From Exiguobacterium sp. Leaf196 (GTDB taxonomy: Bacteria > Bacillota > Bacilli > Exiguobacteriales > Exiguobacteriaceae), in assembly GCF_001423965.1 (NCBI RefSeq), contig NZ_LMPV01000009.1, positions 62,001 through 126,000 on the forward strand: 64,000 bases of DNA, in the 5' to 3' direction. Made by a program: the position numbers and the translations under genes. Of the stretch, positions 51,223 through 60,800 are shown one piece after another. The stretch's first letter is position 1. Each line of letters opens with the position of its first letter. Below the pieces are notes generated by a model that was not told where the DNA came from, ran no database searches, and saw only the letters and a program-made list of their open reading frames with translations.

Positions 51223-51966
51223 TTGATTAATAATAAAAAACTCGCAACAATTATAGCTTCCTTATCTATATTGACTACGTTTTTAGGTAATGTACCAAAT
51301 GTCTCAGCAGCTGAAATTTCTGAGGATAAATCATTTTATTCAGAAGAATTTGGTAATTATGTAATCCCATTTTCAGAGAATGAAGATGGCGATGCTAAGG
51401 TACTATCTGAAAAAGAAATTGCTGATGAAAACTCTTTAAACACATTCAGTAGTCAATTAGATGATTCAGAATCTACTGAGGACGTAGATTCTATTAATTC
51501 AGAAGAAAGAGGTTCTACAAAAGCATCTTATCGTGAATACCTTAAATTTAAGCCTACAAAAACTACTAATTATGTAGGAGATCCCTTAAAAGTTGTTTCG
51601 GATATTGGCTGTACGACTAGCTCTTGTTCTATCGGACATGGTGTTACATATACAAAAACTATAACAGTAACTTACGGTGCAGCCTCTGATCTTGAAAAGT
51701 CATTAATAAAATCTTCTTTAAATATTGGCTATTCTTCAGCAAAAGCTAGCACAAGTTCTTATACTTTTAATTTGAAAAAGGGAGAATACGGTTATATCGC
51801 ATTCAAGCCTTATAAAGTTAAAAAAAGTGGCTATTTCTTAAACTGCGGAAATCAAGGAACAGGTTGTCATAAAACTAGTAAAACAGGGTATGTTAGATTA
51901 CCTAAAAAACTCTCTAATGGTAAAGCCGATGGAATTTTCTATTTTGTCTATACATCTAAAAAATAA
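51223..51966 (+). CDS. Secreted protein of unknown function, about 247 aa
   Basis: A signal peptide is clear (basic INNKK, hydrophobic core, cleavage near VSA-AE). I prefer the TTG at 51223, which has GGAG ten bases before it; an ATG at 51190 lacks a site. After an acidic, Ser/Glu-rich linker (about residues 30-100) comes a beta-rich C-terminal domain with four Cys (TTSSC, NCGNQGTGC) and alternating Thr/Ser/Lys strands. It is not recognised; the beta-rich, Thr/Ser-rich end is compatible with a toxin, bacteriocin or surface protein. Confidence 0.7.
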   Translation: MINNKKLATIIASLSILTTFLGNVPNVSAAEISEDKSFYSEEFGNYVIPFSENEDGDAKVLSEKEIADENSLNTFSSQLDDSESTEDVDSINSEERGSTKASYREYLKFKPTKTTNYVGDPLKVVSDIGCTTSSCSIGHGVTYTKTITVTYGAASDLEKSLIKSSLNIGYSSAKASTSSYTFNLKKGEYGYIAFKPYKVKKSGYFLNCGNQGTGCHKTSKTGYVRLPKKLSNGKADGIFYFVYTSKK

Positions 51967-52345
51967 TTAAAAGACCTTCCATTTTGTTAAGTAGTTTCAA
52001 TTAATTAATGGTTTAATCATTAACTGATGAAAAATTTTTACCATTTTACATTTAAAAAATCTATTTCTATGTAAATGCAAAAAGAGCGTTCCAGTTGGTA
52101 CGCATTTTTTGCATTTTTTTCATTTGTTTGATCAATAATTTTATTTTTTCTATGTATAAAGTTGTACATTATTTGTTTAAAAGACTACATGATTTTATAT
52201 TCAGTAACTAATTCACTAGCTATATAAAACTTTTAGCCATTTATACTTAATAAATTAGTAATAGACATACTTCTGTCTTTTTACAAGAACAAACGTTTGG
52301 TATGCTTAAAAGAAATACTGTGCCTCTTATGAAAGGAGCTTTTTC
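51967..52345. other. AT-rich intergenic stretch without a gene
   Basis: Of its 379 bases only one element is clear, the probable terminator at 52086-52110. The rest is A/T-rich with no frame that has a ribosome site, no repeat and no RNA gene that I can see. The promoter of the VOC gene should be near its right end. Confidence 0.6.
52086..52110 (+). terminator. Probable terminator of the secreted protein gene
   Basis: GCGTTCCA and TGGTACGC (one mismatch) with a two-base loop, then ATTTTTT and a second T-run. It is about 120 bases after the stop codon. Confidence 0.6.
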
Positions 52346-52768
52346 ATGCCAATTAACCCGTATCTTGTCTTTAATGGAAATACCCGTGAAGCGGTGACGT
52401 TCTACACTGAGGTGTTCGAGGTAGAGATGCCGGAAATCATGGAGTTCGGACCAGGTCCCGGACCAAATGGTCAACCGTATCCACCGGAGCAACAGTCTTT
52501 GATTTTACATGCACAACTCGTCGTCCATGGCACACGCCTCATGTTCTCAGACGCCATGCCGCAAGATCCCGTGACGTTCGGACAAAACATCACGCTAGCC
52601 CTCCACTTAGCCGATGTAGAGCTTTTGCATGAAACGTTCGCACGGCTCGCTGAAGGCGGCAAGATCATCATGCCGATTCAAGAGACGTTTTGGAGTGAAG
52701 CCTACGGCATTGTCGAAGATGCGTTTGGCGTGCAATGGCAGGTTAATCATGAAACGAGTATGGGCTAA
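52346..52768 (+). CDS. VOC-family protein (PhnB/glyoxalase-like)
   Basis: A 140-residue vicinal-oxygen-chelate fold with the PhnB-type start INPYLVFNGNTREAVTFYTEVF and end YGIVEDAFGVQWQVNHE. Such proteins bind a metal and act on varied small molecules; many are uncharacterised. AAAGGAG precedes the ATG. Composition returns to that of the main chromosome here. Single-gene unit with a strong terminator. Confidence 0.88.
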   Translation: MPINPYLVFNGNTREAVTFYTEVFEVEMPEIMEFGPGPGPNGQPYPPEQQSLILHAQLVVHGTRLMFSDAMPQDPVTFGQNITLALHLADVELLHETFARLAEGGKIIMPIQETFWSEAYGIVEDAFGVQWQVNHETSMG

Positions 52769-52770
52769 TA

Positions 52771-52806
52771 AATAATGATCCGGCTGTTAGAAGCCGGATC
52801 ATTATT
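52771..52806. terminator. Terminator of the VOC gene
   Basis: Perfect 15-base arms AATAATGATCCGGCT and AGCCGGATCATTATT with a six-base loop. Confidence 0.88.
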
Positions 52807-52856
52807 CATTCAAGAAACAAGTGTAGCGCATTATAAATTGAAGGGAGGGGTTCCTA

Positions 52857-53492
52857 TTGAATCACCAAGAGCTGTATACGATCTTTCCCCAGCTCGTCTT
52901 ATATCCGAACTTATTTTATCACAATGCGAACGGAATCCGCTTTGAGCTGGGCGATTCAACATTGCTCAAAAACGTTGGTCTAGATGATCCGAATTATCTA
53001 GAGTCCGCCTATCGAAAAGCCCTAACCTTATTCGAAGCCATCCATGCTCCCTCTGATCTTATCACATGGATCGTGCAGGTCAGTCCCTACAAAAGAACAA
53101 GCGGTTGGAAACCGGTCGTGCATAGTGGATTTGTGAAGTACTTGAAGTCCCCTTCTTTACGCTATCGCCTGCGATGCGATCGTACACCACAATATGTGGA
53201 AGAGCATCCCTATGCTACATACACATTGTCTTTGACCTGTACGCGGCAAGAGATTCATTATCCAGCTTTAATCCGTGATATTTGCAGTCATGATGTCACT
53301 TCTCGCCCTTCTTTTATCCATCGTACCTTTTTCTTTAATCCGAGACGAAAGAGTCTGTTTCACATCTATGATGACCGAGGCTGTGACCTGATCGGCGAAA
53401 CACCTGACGCTATCCGTGATCTCTACGATGATTATAAGCATTGGATATTGAACCATGATAAAAACACTATTGATCAGACATTCTCACTATAA
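52857..53492 (+). CDS. DUF3885-like protein
   Basis: A 211-residue cytoplasmic protein starting with TTG at 52857 after GGGAGGGG. The C-terminal part (HIYDDRGCDLIGETPDAIRDLY...WILNHD) matches what I know of DUF3885 proteins of bacilli. The family has no known function; several members lie near contact-dependent or polymorphic toxin genes as possible immunity proteins. No such toxin is adjacent here. Confidence 0.72.
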   Translation: MNHQELYTIFPQLVLYPNLFYHNANGIRFELGDSTLLKNVGLDDPNYLESAYRKALTLFEAIHAPSDLITWIVQVSPYKRTSGWKPVVHSGFVKYLKSPSLRYRLRCDRTPQYVEEHPYATYTLSLTCTRQEIHYPALIRDICSHDVTSRPSFIHRTFFFNPRRKSLFHIYDDRGCDLIGETPDAIRDLYDDYKHWILNHDKNTIDQTFSL

Positions 53493-53524
53493 AGAGGCGA
53501 TTCTTTGACTTAGAATCGCCTCTT
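53492..53524. terminator. Bidirectional terminator
   Basis: Perfect 13-base arms AAGAGGCGATTCT and AGAATCGCCTCTT with a seven-base loop, between convergent genes. The left arm includes the last base of the DUF3885-like stop codon. Confidence 0.9.
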
Positions 53525-53526
53525 AC

Positions 53527-54381
53527 TTAGCTCTCGCTTAAAGAAATCGAACGCACAGTCGACTGAATCAACTGCTTTAACCATTTTTGTCTCACATCTG
53601 TTGAAAAGTCTTCATTTCCAAATACTTCTACTCTAAAGGGAAGCGTTTTTAACAACTGATGTTCCAATGCTTTTCGTTCCCTTAAGATTGCAATCGTCCC
53701 TTCCACTCCTGATAACGAGCGATTCACACCATATGCTTGCTCCGTGTAATAGGATACGAATCCGTCCGCCCATTCTGGTGGACGCTCGTTTAATGCTCTA
53801 CGGAAGCTTCGTTCTACATCCGGTTGATCAACATAGACGAGAACTGGTTGCAATGGCGCGATGATCGTCGCTAAGCGATTAATATACGCTCGTAACGTCT
53901 CTTTCGGTAGATCGTATTTGATGAGTCCCATCGTCAACGGATTTTGCAAGAAACAGCACTCAAAAACATATGTTGTATCCGTCGTTAACGCTTGAGCGAC
54001 GAACGCTTCCCACTTTTTAAAGATCATTGACTGATATAACTCAAATGGTAGTTCATAGATATCTCTTGCTTGCAGAAACGCAAGTACTGCTTCAGGAACA
54101 TCCTGTTTTGACTGCCACTGACGATACGATATTAGCACGTAGTCATTGAACACCTCAGCAAATCGTAAGACATCGAGTGAAGCGTACTTGCTTTGAAAAT
54201 CCGTCCATTCATCCATCGTTAAGTAAGCGATACTCTCATAATCCGCAGGATGGTTGAGATCACCTTCGATATGAAGGCGTGTATTGATTTGTTGATTTTG
54301 TAGTACACGAGTTAATGCTTCAGCTGTTGTTGTTTTGCCTGAGCCTGGGAGTCCTTCAACTAAAAATAAGCTTGTCACCAT
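53527..54381 (-). CDS. P-loop kinase-like NTPase
   Basis: A 284-residue P-loop protein with Walker A GLPGSGKTT (residues 10-18) after a hydrophobic strand, like thymidylate or adenylate kinases and the HipA-unrelated zeta-type kinases. Segment YVFECCFLQNP and a later LVYVDQPDVERSFRRAL, with paired Arg as in lid regions, support nucleotide phosphotransfer. The acceptor is unknown. AGGAGG precedes the ATG. It lies at the left border of the defence island but on the opposite strand to its neighbours. Confidence 0.78.
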   Translation of the reverse strand: MVTSLFLVEGLPGSGKTTTAEALTRVLQNQQINTRLHIEGDLNHPADYESIAYLTMDEWTDFQSKYASLDVLRFAEVFNDYVLISYRQWQSKQDVPEAVLAFLQARDIYELPFELYQSMIFKKWEAFVAQALTTDTTYVFECCFLQNPLTMGLIKYDLPKETLRAYINRLATIIAPLQPVLVYVDQPDVERSFRRALNERPPEWADGFVSYYTEQAYGVNRSLSGVEGTIAILRERKALEHQLLKTLPFRVEVFGNEDFSTDVRQKWLKQLIQSTVRSISLSES

Positions 54382-54520
54382 TCTTTGTCCTCCTAAAAAA
54401 GCATGTTAAAAATTCATATGCTATATACATTACAATTTATAGTATTATTTAGTTATGTAAATTACATTATATTACAGGTTAGCCGAATCATTTATCATTA
54501 CCTTGAGAGGATTTCATACA

Positions 54521-56155
54521 GTGAAAAATCTCTACTTCGAGAAACGCAGATTTACTTATAGTGACGTAATCAATACGCAGTCGGATTTTATAGACGATTA
54601 TCCGATCGTTTACCTATTGTATAATTCAACTAAAGAACAAGCATATGTGGGGCAAACGGTTCAAAAAAATCAAAGATTAAAATCCCATTTAAAAGATTCT
54701 CGACGTAAACAACTTGATCAAACAATTTTAGTTGGACACGAGCAGTTTAACCAATCGGCCACTTATAACATAGAGTCTAATTTGATCAACTTTCTGATTG
54801 CTGACGGCAATTATAAGTTGCAGAACGTCAGTCAAACAGCCTCTCGCTATACTCATAATTATTATCAAAAGTCCTTTTTTAATGAGACGGTCTTCGAAAA
54901 CATTTGGCAACGATTGCGTGAAGAAAGCATTGCTAAAGGAACACTTGAACACCTACGCAATAAAGATGTTTATAAACTTTCTCCATATCGTGAATTGTCT
55001 GAGCAACAACTCGAAGTAAAACAAGCAATACTAGAATATTGCAAAATAAATATTACACAATCAGGACATCATGTATTTATTGTTGAAGGAGATGCCGGGA
55101 CAGGCAAAAGTGTTTTGCTTAGTTCTTTATTCAATACAATCCAGGACCTGTCGAAAGATACAAGTTCCGCTCTTTATCAAACAGACAATTACTTACTTGT
55201 TAATCATAGTGAAATGCTAAAAACGTATAAATCGATTGCGGGAAGCTTACCGAACCTGAAGAAAAAACAATTTCAAAAACCTACACCATTCATAAACACA
55301 TTGAGTAATCAAAACACAATGGTAGACATTGTACTAATTGATGAAGCACACCTACTCTTAACAAAAGAAGATACGTATAACAACTTTCATCAAAAAAATC
55401 AGCTGAACGAAATCATCACACGTAGTAAAGTCACTATTCTAATTTTTGATCCTAAACAAGTATTAAAAATCAAGAGCCACTGGGGACGTACTACTCTTCA
55501 GGAAATCGTTGGTCCTTTCGCAACGAAAACATTACGATTATCCAAGCAATTTCGAATGCAAGCTAGTCAAAAAACATTACATTGGATCAATCGTTTTGTA
55601 GAACGAGAGATTCTACCACTACCATCAGACTCTAACTATGACTTTCAAATCTTCGAAGATCCCGAAGCATTCAAACAAGCAATTTTTCAAAAAAATCAAA
55701 AATATGGACTTTCAAGAATGGTATCAACCTTTGATTATCTTCATAAAAAAGATGGTGCTGACTATTACGTAGACGAGGATGGCATCAACCTTCCCTGGAA
55801 TCGTAGTTATTCAAATATAACGTGGGCCGAACAACCCGAAACGATAAATGAAGTTGGATCAATCTATACAATTCAAGGATTTGATTTAAATTATGTAGGT
55901 GTTGTGCTTGGTCCTTCTATTCAATATGACGAAGAAACTCAGCGGCTAGTCATTGATCCTACGCAGTATAAGGATAAAGGTGCCTTTACTTCGCGTCAGG
56001 ACTTAAGTAAATCAGAAAATGAACAAGCAAAAGAGGACATCATTTTAAACTCATTAAATGTTTTGATGAAGCGAGGCGTAAAAGGACTTTATCTTTATGC
56101 TACGAATCTGCAATTGCGAAAATGTCTATTACAACTAAAGGAGAATGACTCATGA
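54521..56155 (+). CDS. GIY-YIG nuclease fused to a DUF2075 P-loop ATPase
   Basis: A 544-residue two-domain protein. The GTG at 54521 follows AGAGGA. Residues about 27-100 are a GIY-YIG nuclease: VYLLYN, YVG at 42-44, the catalytic Arg52 and metal-binding Glu85. The DUF2075 helicase-like ATPase follows from about 165: Walker A GDAGTGKSV (190-198), DEAH at 274-277, an FRM arginine-finger-like element, and a late YTIQGFDLNYVGVVLG motif. Such fusions occur in defence islands. The stop overlaps the MazG-like start by four bases (ATGA). Confidence 0.87.
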   Translation: MKNLYFEKRRFTYSDVINTQSDFIDDYPIVYLLYNSTKEQAYVGQTVQKNQRLKSHLKDSRRKQLDQTILVGHEQFNQSATYNIESNLINFLIADGNYKLQNVSQTASRYTHNYYQKSFFNETVFENIWQRLREESIAKGTLEHLRNKDVYKLSPYRELSEQQLEVKQAILEYCKINITQSGHHVFIVEGDAGTGKSVLLSSLFNTIQDLSKDTSSALYQTDNYLLVNHSEMLKTYKSIAGSLPNLKKKQFQKPTPFINTLSNQNTMVDIVLIDEAHLLLTKEDTYNNFHQKNQLNEIITRSKVTILIFDPKQVLKIKSHWGRTTLQEIVGPFATKTLRLSKQFRMQASQKTLHWINRFVEREILPLPSDSNYDFQIFEDPEAFKQAIFQKNQKYGLSRMVSTFDYLHKKDGADYYVDEDGINLPWNRSYSNITWAEQPETINEVGSIYTIQGFDLNYVGVVLGPSIQYDEETQRLVIDPTQYKDKGAFTSRQDLSKSENEQAKEDIILNSLNVLMKRGVKGLYLYATNLQLRKCLLQLKENDS

Positions 56156-56451
56156 ATGAAATTGAATCTTTAATAAAAAAAATCGATGACTTTCGGGATG
56201 AGCGGAATTGGAGACAATACCATAATGCTAAAGATTTAGCGATTTCTTTATCGATCGAAGCATCTGAATTACTAGAGGCTTTTCAGTGGAAGACAAGTGA
56301 AGAAGCTTGGGAAGAGAACAAAGAGAATATTAAAGAAGAGATTGCTGATGTTCTGATTTACGCGTTGACTTTATGTAGTGAATTGAATATCGATGTAGAA
56401 AAAATTGTAATAGATAAAATCCGGAAGAATGGGAGAAAATACAAAATTTAA
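56152..56451 (+). CDS. MazG-like nucleotide pyrophosphohydrolase
   Basis: A 99-residue all-alpha NTP pyrophosphatase. The metal motif is ExxE (Glu36, Glu39 in IEASELLEAFQW) and ExxD (Glu63, Asp66 in KEEIADVLIY), as in the dCTPase/RS21-C6 and MazG families. These enzymes split (d)NTPs to NMP and pyrophosphate. AAGGAG lies inside the end of the GIY-YIG-DUF2075 gene and the start codon overlaps its stop, so the two are made in fixed proportion. Nucleotide depletion during phage attack is a plausible role (inference). Confidence 0.9.
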   Translation: MNEIESLIKKIDDFRDERNWRQYHNAKDLAISLSIEASELLEAFQWKTSEEAWEENKENIKEEIADVLIYALTLCSELNIDVEKIVIDKIRKNGRKYKI

Positions 56452-56459
56452 TTTAAATT

Positions 56460-56502
56460 AGAAGGACAATTTCTGTATAGAAACTTCAGGAATTGTCCTT
56501 CT
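56460..56502. terminator. Terminator between the MazG-like and HNH genes
   Basis: AGAAGGACAATT and AATTGTCCTTCT arms with an inner CTG/CAG pair; serves the two convergent units. Confidence 0.78.
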
Positions 56503-56514
56503 TAGTGATTTACA

Positions 56515-57270
56515 TCACTGCTTATAGTAATCATATAATTCATCAATAGTTAAATCTATCCCACTAGAGTTGAGGCGAGCTTTTCTACTGTCAAATAATC
56601 TTTTAATCATATTTTGAATCTCTTCAAATGTACCATAATGAATTTTTCTATGGCACATTGGACAAATAGAAATGATATTAGCATGTGTATCTAAGCTATT
56701 CTTATATTTATTTTGAAACTGTATCGGAATGAGATGATGAGCTTCAACATAATTTTCTTCAGTAAATTTAGATACGAACAACTGATGCGTTCCATCCAAT
56801 TCGCATAAGTATCCAGCTCGTTCCAGTGCCTCTCTAGCATATCTCGGATTACGGAACCAGACCTCTCTTCCATGAACAATGATTTTTTTAGGTGTTGTTT
56901 TAGGAGCCTCTTCCATCCTGATTCCGTTATCAGAATCCGCTAGCAAATACTGGTGAAACTCACGCGTCTCATATGCGTACTCATCCTCTATTTCTCTAAC
57001 TTCAAGTTCTTGTTTCCATCTCAATAAATGATTCAATGCCGCACCATACATATTATTTCCACGTCTGTTCTTATCGATGAAATCTGGATGTTGCATAATT
57101 TTTCTAATCATTTCTTCAGACTCGATATCGAATAGCTCCTTTTCATTAGACAGCCCATATGAATCTAGCTCTCTAGAGACACTATCGATAGCAAAAGCAT
57201 ATTTCTTGATTGATTGTGACGAAACGGTCGATGTCTCTTGCATCCATATAATAAAATTCGATTTGCTCAT
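56515..57270 (-). CDS. HNH endonuclease with an N-terminal helical domain
   Basis: A 251-residue protein. Residues 1-90 are helical and resemble the SAM-like domain seen before HNH or recombinase domains. Residues 150-215 form an HNH nuclease of McrA type: zinc Cys156, Cys203 and Cys206, catalytic pair His178-His179, Asn198, and His207/His211 in CPMCHRKIHYG. It lies downstream of dptH and the 142-aa gene on the same strand, separated from the latter by a terminator. It may be a restriction enzyme or an accessory nuclease. The target DNA or its modification is unknown. Confidence 0.87.
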   Translation of the reverse strand: MSKSNFIIWMQETSTVSSQSIKKYAFAIDSVSRELDSYGLSNEKELFDIESEEMIRKIMQHPDFIDKNRRGNNMYGAALNHLLRWKQELEVREIEDEYAYETREFHQYLLADSDNGIRMEEAPKTTPKKIIVHGREVWFRNPRYAREALERAGYLCELDGTHQLFVSKFTEENYVEAHHLIPIQFQNKYKNSLDTHANIISICPMCHRKIHYGTFEEIQNMIKRLFDSRKARLNSSGIDLTIDELYDYYKQ

Positions 57271-57304
57271 CTCAGCTTCCCCTCTTTAATTTCTTGTTTA
57301 TGAA

Positions 57305-57342
57305 ATGAAGGCTAACTTCGCAAAAACGATGTTAGCCTTCAT
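57305..57342 (-). terminator. Terminator after the 142-aa gene of the dpt operon
   Basis: ATGAAGGCTAAC and GTTAGCCTTCAT arms with a 14-base loop, directly downstream of the 142-aa gene. Confidence 0.82.
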
Positions 57343-57354
57343 AACCATTACTTC

Positions 57355-57783
57355 TCAAACTGCTTGTATAGTCCTTACTATTTCTCCACTTACATAGAAT
57401 TTCTCGTCACTACCTCGCAACTTAATATGATTTTCCCAAATATAGAATCTCCATTTTGCATCATTTGAGTAATCAAGAGTAATTTCCTCCGTCATCAAGC
57501 GACGTAGATTTCTAAATTCAATATAATATACTTTTCCGCCTTCAACACGAATGGCCATAATCGAAATATCTGCTTGATCCAACTCATCTACTTGCTTTGT
57601 AGTTAAATCAAACCATCCATGCTCTTCTTTATATAACTTCGTCTCCGGTGTACAAAGTTTAATCGTTTTATTCTCGCTTGTTACCCCTTGATAAATAATA
57701 CGTTTTTGTCCAATCAAGGATAATGAGCAGTCGTAACGTTGTTCTATCGCCTCTAATACTATTTCTTTTAGTGGAACAGACAT
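57355..57783 (-). CDS. Unknown 142-aa protein following dptH
   Basis: Not recognised. The start at 57783 has AAGGAGG seven bases upstream, 34 bases after the dptH stop, and a terminator follows, so it is probably the last gene of the dptFGH operon. It is alpha/beta with a strand-turn region (ISIMAIRVEGGKVYYIEFRNL, slightly over 20 residues at about 73-93) and no membrane segment. The arrangement of an acidic residue before strand pairs recalls, weakly, small nuclease folds. Codon usage is like that of dptH. Confidence 0.72.
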   Translation of the reverse strand: MSVPLKEIVLEAIEQRYDCSLSLIGQKRIIYQGVTSENKTIKLCTPETKLYKEEHGWFDLTTKQVDELDQADISIMAIRVEGGKVYYIEFRNLRRLMTEEITLDYSNDAKWRFYIWENHIKLRGSDEKFYVSGEIVRTIQAV

Positions 57784-57817
57784 AATATTTCCTCCTTGAT
57801 TTTCAAAAAATGCTTGA

Positions 57818-60800
57818 TCACTTCTCATTCAATGCCGGTATATCTACAATATGCTGACCATTATATGAACGACCTTGCTCATCAAGGAAATGCCCTACAC
57901 TGAGGCACTGTCCTTTTCGCAATTGGCGTAAATCATCCGGATTCGCCATACCAATTCGACTCGCAAGAATTTTGAGTTCGCTTTCAGCAGGAGAAAAATA
58001 TATCTTCGTCCCAGCATTATCTAAAATTGATAATTCATCTTTTGCGAAGTTATTAAAAGTTTGAGTCGCAAACCATGCTGACCAACCAAATTTTCGACCC
58101 TCACGTAAAATTTTTGCTGCCGGCGAACCATCTGTAAATGATAAATTTTGTGCTTCGTCTAATACAACTGGAATGGGTTCATCCTTTGTTCCATCTTGTG
58201 TAAAGTACCATAAATCCCATAGAATGAATTCCGTCATTAATTTCTTAATATCATCTTGGTCGTAACCAGCGAGTTGAATGACGGTCACCTTTCCGCCTGG
58301 TCCAAAATATTCTTTCCATTTATCTTCTGCTTCATAGTCGAATGGATCCATATCAACAAATTGTGTCAATCTACTTGTAATCGATGCGATTACGCTTGAA
58401 GTAGCTATATCCAACTCCTTGATTTCCTTCAATAAATGCTCCATTCTCATATGGTCGCCATGTTTGATGATTCCACGTTTCGTCGCTTCATAAAGCGCAC
58501 TCTTCTGTTGTGGACCGAATGTCTTGTAGACAGCTTGGAATACATCCGCGACACGTGTCGCCACTTCATTAGGCTTTTCTTTCTCAATCCGTCCCACAAC
58601 TTCTTTATCACGACGACGGAATGGATTCAACGGGAATCCTTCATGATAAACAATGCGTTCCGTCAGCTTCCCTTCCATTCGCTTTAAAAAAACTTCATCC
58701 AGTTGTGTTAACGTATAACTACTTGAATAATCTATCACAAGTGCCGATTGTCCACTGTTAGCTAAGTCAAGCAAAATTGATTGAATAAAATAAGTCTTCC
58801 CTTGACCTGATCTTCCACCGATTAGCAAATGACGATTCGATAAATTTTTATCCATGAACTCCCAATGAACTGCTTTACCTAAGCTTCTCCCAATCCAAGG
58901 ACGTATCTCTTTATCAGGCGGTGTCACTACTGGCGATGTCACTACTGGCGATGTCACTACTGGCGGTGTCACTACTGGCGGTGTCACTACTGGCAGCTTC
59001 GGTGGCGATTTAATCACCACACCCTCCGAAAGCTCTTTCATTGAATATGCAAGAGTAGCATAGCCTTCATATTCTGGATATTCAAGCACCACTACACCGT
59101 CTCGTCTTTGACTCGTTGATGCTTCTGCTGCTTTACGGAAAGAGACGACAAAACCTGCACCGAATTCTTTTTCAAGCTCATTCGTAATATCAAAATCGTC
59201 ATTCAAGAGTCCGTCGATTTCTTCACCTGATACTGTATAATCGCGTTCTGGCCAAACCTCATTATGCTTTATCTTGTCAAGATTATTGAGATAGATTCGA
59301 GCAAAATAATTTCTCAGGAACCGCGCATCGAAACCTTCGTCTGCAACAAGATAATCATGCAAGCGTTGCTTTAATTCTTTGACCTGCGAAATTCCTTTAT
59401 CAATGATAGGTGTTTCATTTAAACCAATTTTAACCTCGACCGGATAAAGATGTAATTTAAGTCGACCACCCACTTGTTCAAGACCCATCAACATTAAATC
59501 ATCACTACAATTCCCACGTCTACCAATCGTTTTGCCTGAGAACAATCCATCTTTTCTACTAAGTCCTACGCTCCCAGTCACCCTTACAATTTCCTCCATC
59601 GCAACAGGTACCCATCGAATATTTGGATGGTCAACATGTAGTAAGATTCTTTTTATCGCTGAGACCAGACTCATCTTTTCACGCTTATCATGGCTACGAT
59701 TTTGGACAGCCCGTAACAACCATTCTCCATTAAAAGTATTGAATGCAAGAATGACGTTCTGAATCGCCTCTTTCGTCATCTCTACCTGCTGACTCTGCAT
59801 GATTTCTTCGATGACATTGAAGTAAAGGTTCGATTTATCAGTTACTGTGATTGCATCGTAACTACTCGATGAGGACAGTTGGTCACTGTAATGAACAATG
59901 ACGAGATGGTCGGAAGATTCTTGGAAATATTTCAAATCTACCGACGGATCAATGAATGTCACCCAATGTGCGCTTTCATAGAGAGATTTTAAGAAACGTT
60001 CACTCTCGGTACGCACGTGCATTGCGAGCGCAATACCTTTAGTGTATGCATCATGTCCGCCTCCTTGCATATTGGCGATAAGTTCGTTCATCTGATAACC
60101 AAAACGTGTCAGTTGCGTTCTTCTCGTGTCACTTTCACCGATTCCATACCCTGAACGATATCCACTACTGTCTGTTCGTGAAGAGACACTCGTCGTGAAT
60201 AGTCCATTAAGATTCATACTACTCGGTAAACTCGTCATTAATTGACGTGATATGTTCTCTTCGTTTCGCATCTTATAAAAAGTTACATGCGCATACTCCA
60301 TCGTTTCTTCAAAATCCTTTTTCATATAATGAATCGCAGACTGGAAAGCGACCATCACCTCATCCGCTTCAAAATCTTTTGTCGCGAAATCTATACCGGT
60401 TCGTTCTTTGAAAATTGATGCCGAACTCGCTTCGTTCAGTTCATCGAAGAAACTGGACGTTTTTTCATCTAGTTTATAAGAAGTCACCTCAATGTGGCGT
60501 AATGCATCCAAGTGACCTGACTGACGCACTTGACCTTTAAGCCAATCCACGATACCACGAAGAACTTCACGATCATTCGCAATATTTACGACGTTGATAC
60601 GAAGTGCAGCTTTTTCATCAATAGAGAATAGATATTCATAATGATCAACGAATTGTGTCATCTTCTCTGAAACGATTTTAGCTAAATAACTGCTTGTTTC
60701 TCCTACAGACGCCTCTTCACTCGGCCGATATAAGTGCCACTCTGCCATTCGACTTTCATCAATCGGCATGTATAAATCATCTTGCATCTTTAGATAGGGT

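Larger units (their letters stand above)
50740..52340. other. AT-rich islet
   Basis: The sequence becomes markedly richer in A and T than the genes on either side, with A/T-ending codons in both genes and long A/T runs between them. It begins after the lacI promoter and ends before the VOC gene. No transposase, integrase or flanking repeat is visible. Recent acquisition is inferred from composition only. Confidence 0.6.

Noticed and set aside
54521-54830. GIY-YIG domain as UvrC or a homing endonuclease
   Set aside because: The domain is joined to a DUF2075 ATPase and paired with a MazG-like gene; no UvrC helix-hairpin-helix part and no interrupted host gene are seen.
58921-58995. Short repeats as a CRISPR array
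   Set aside because: Units are 15 bases, directly joined without spacers and in frame within dptH, so they form a coding tandem repeat.
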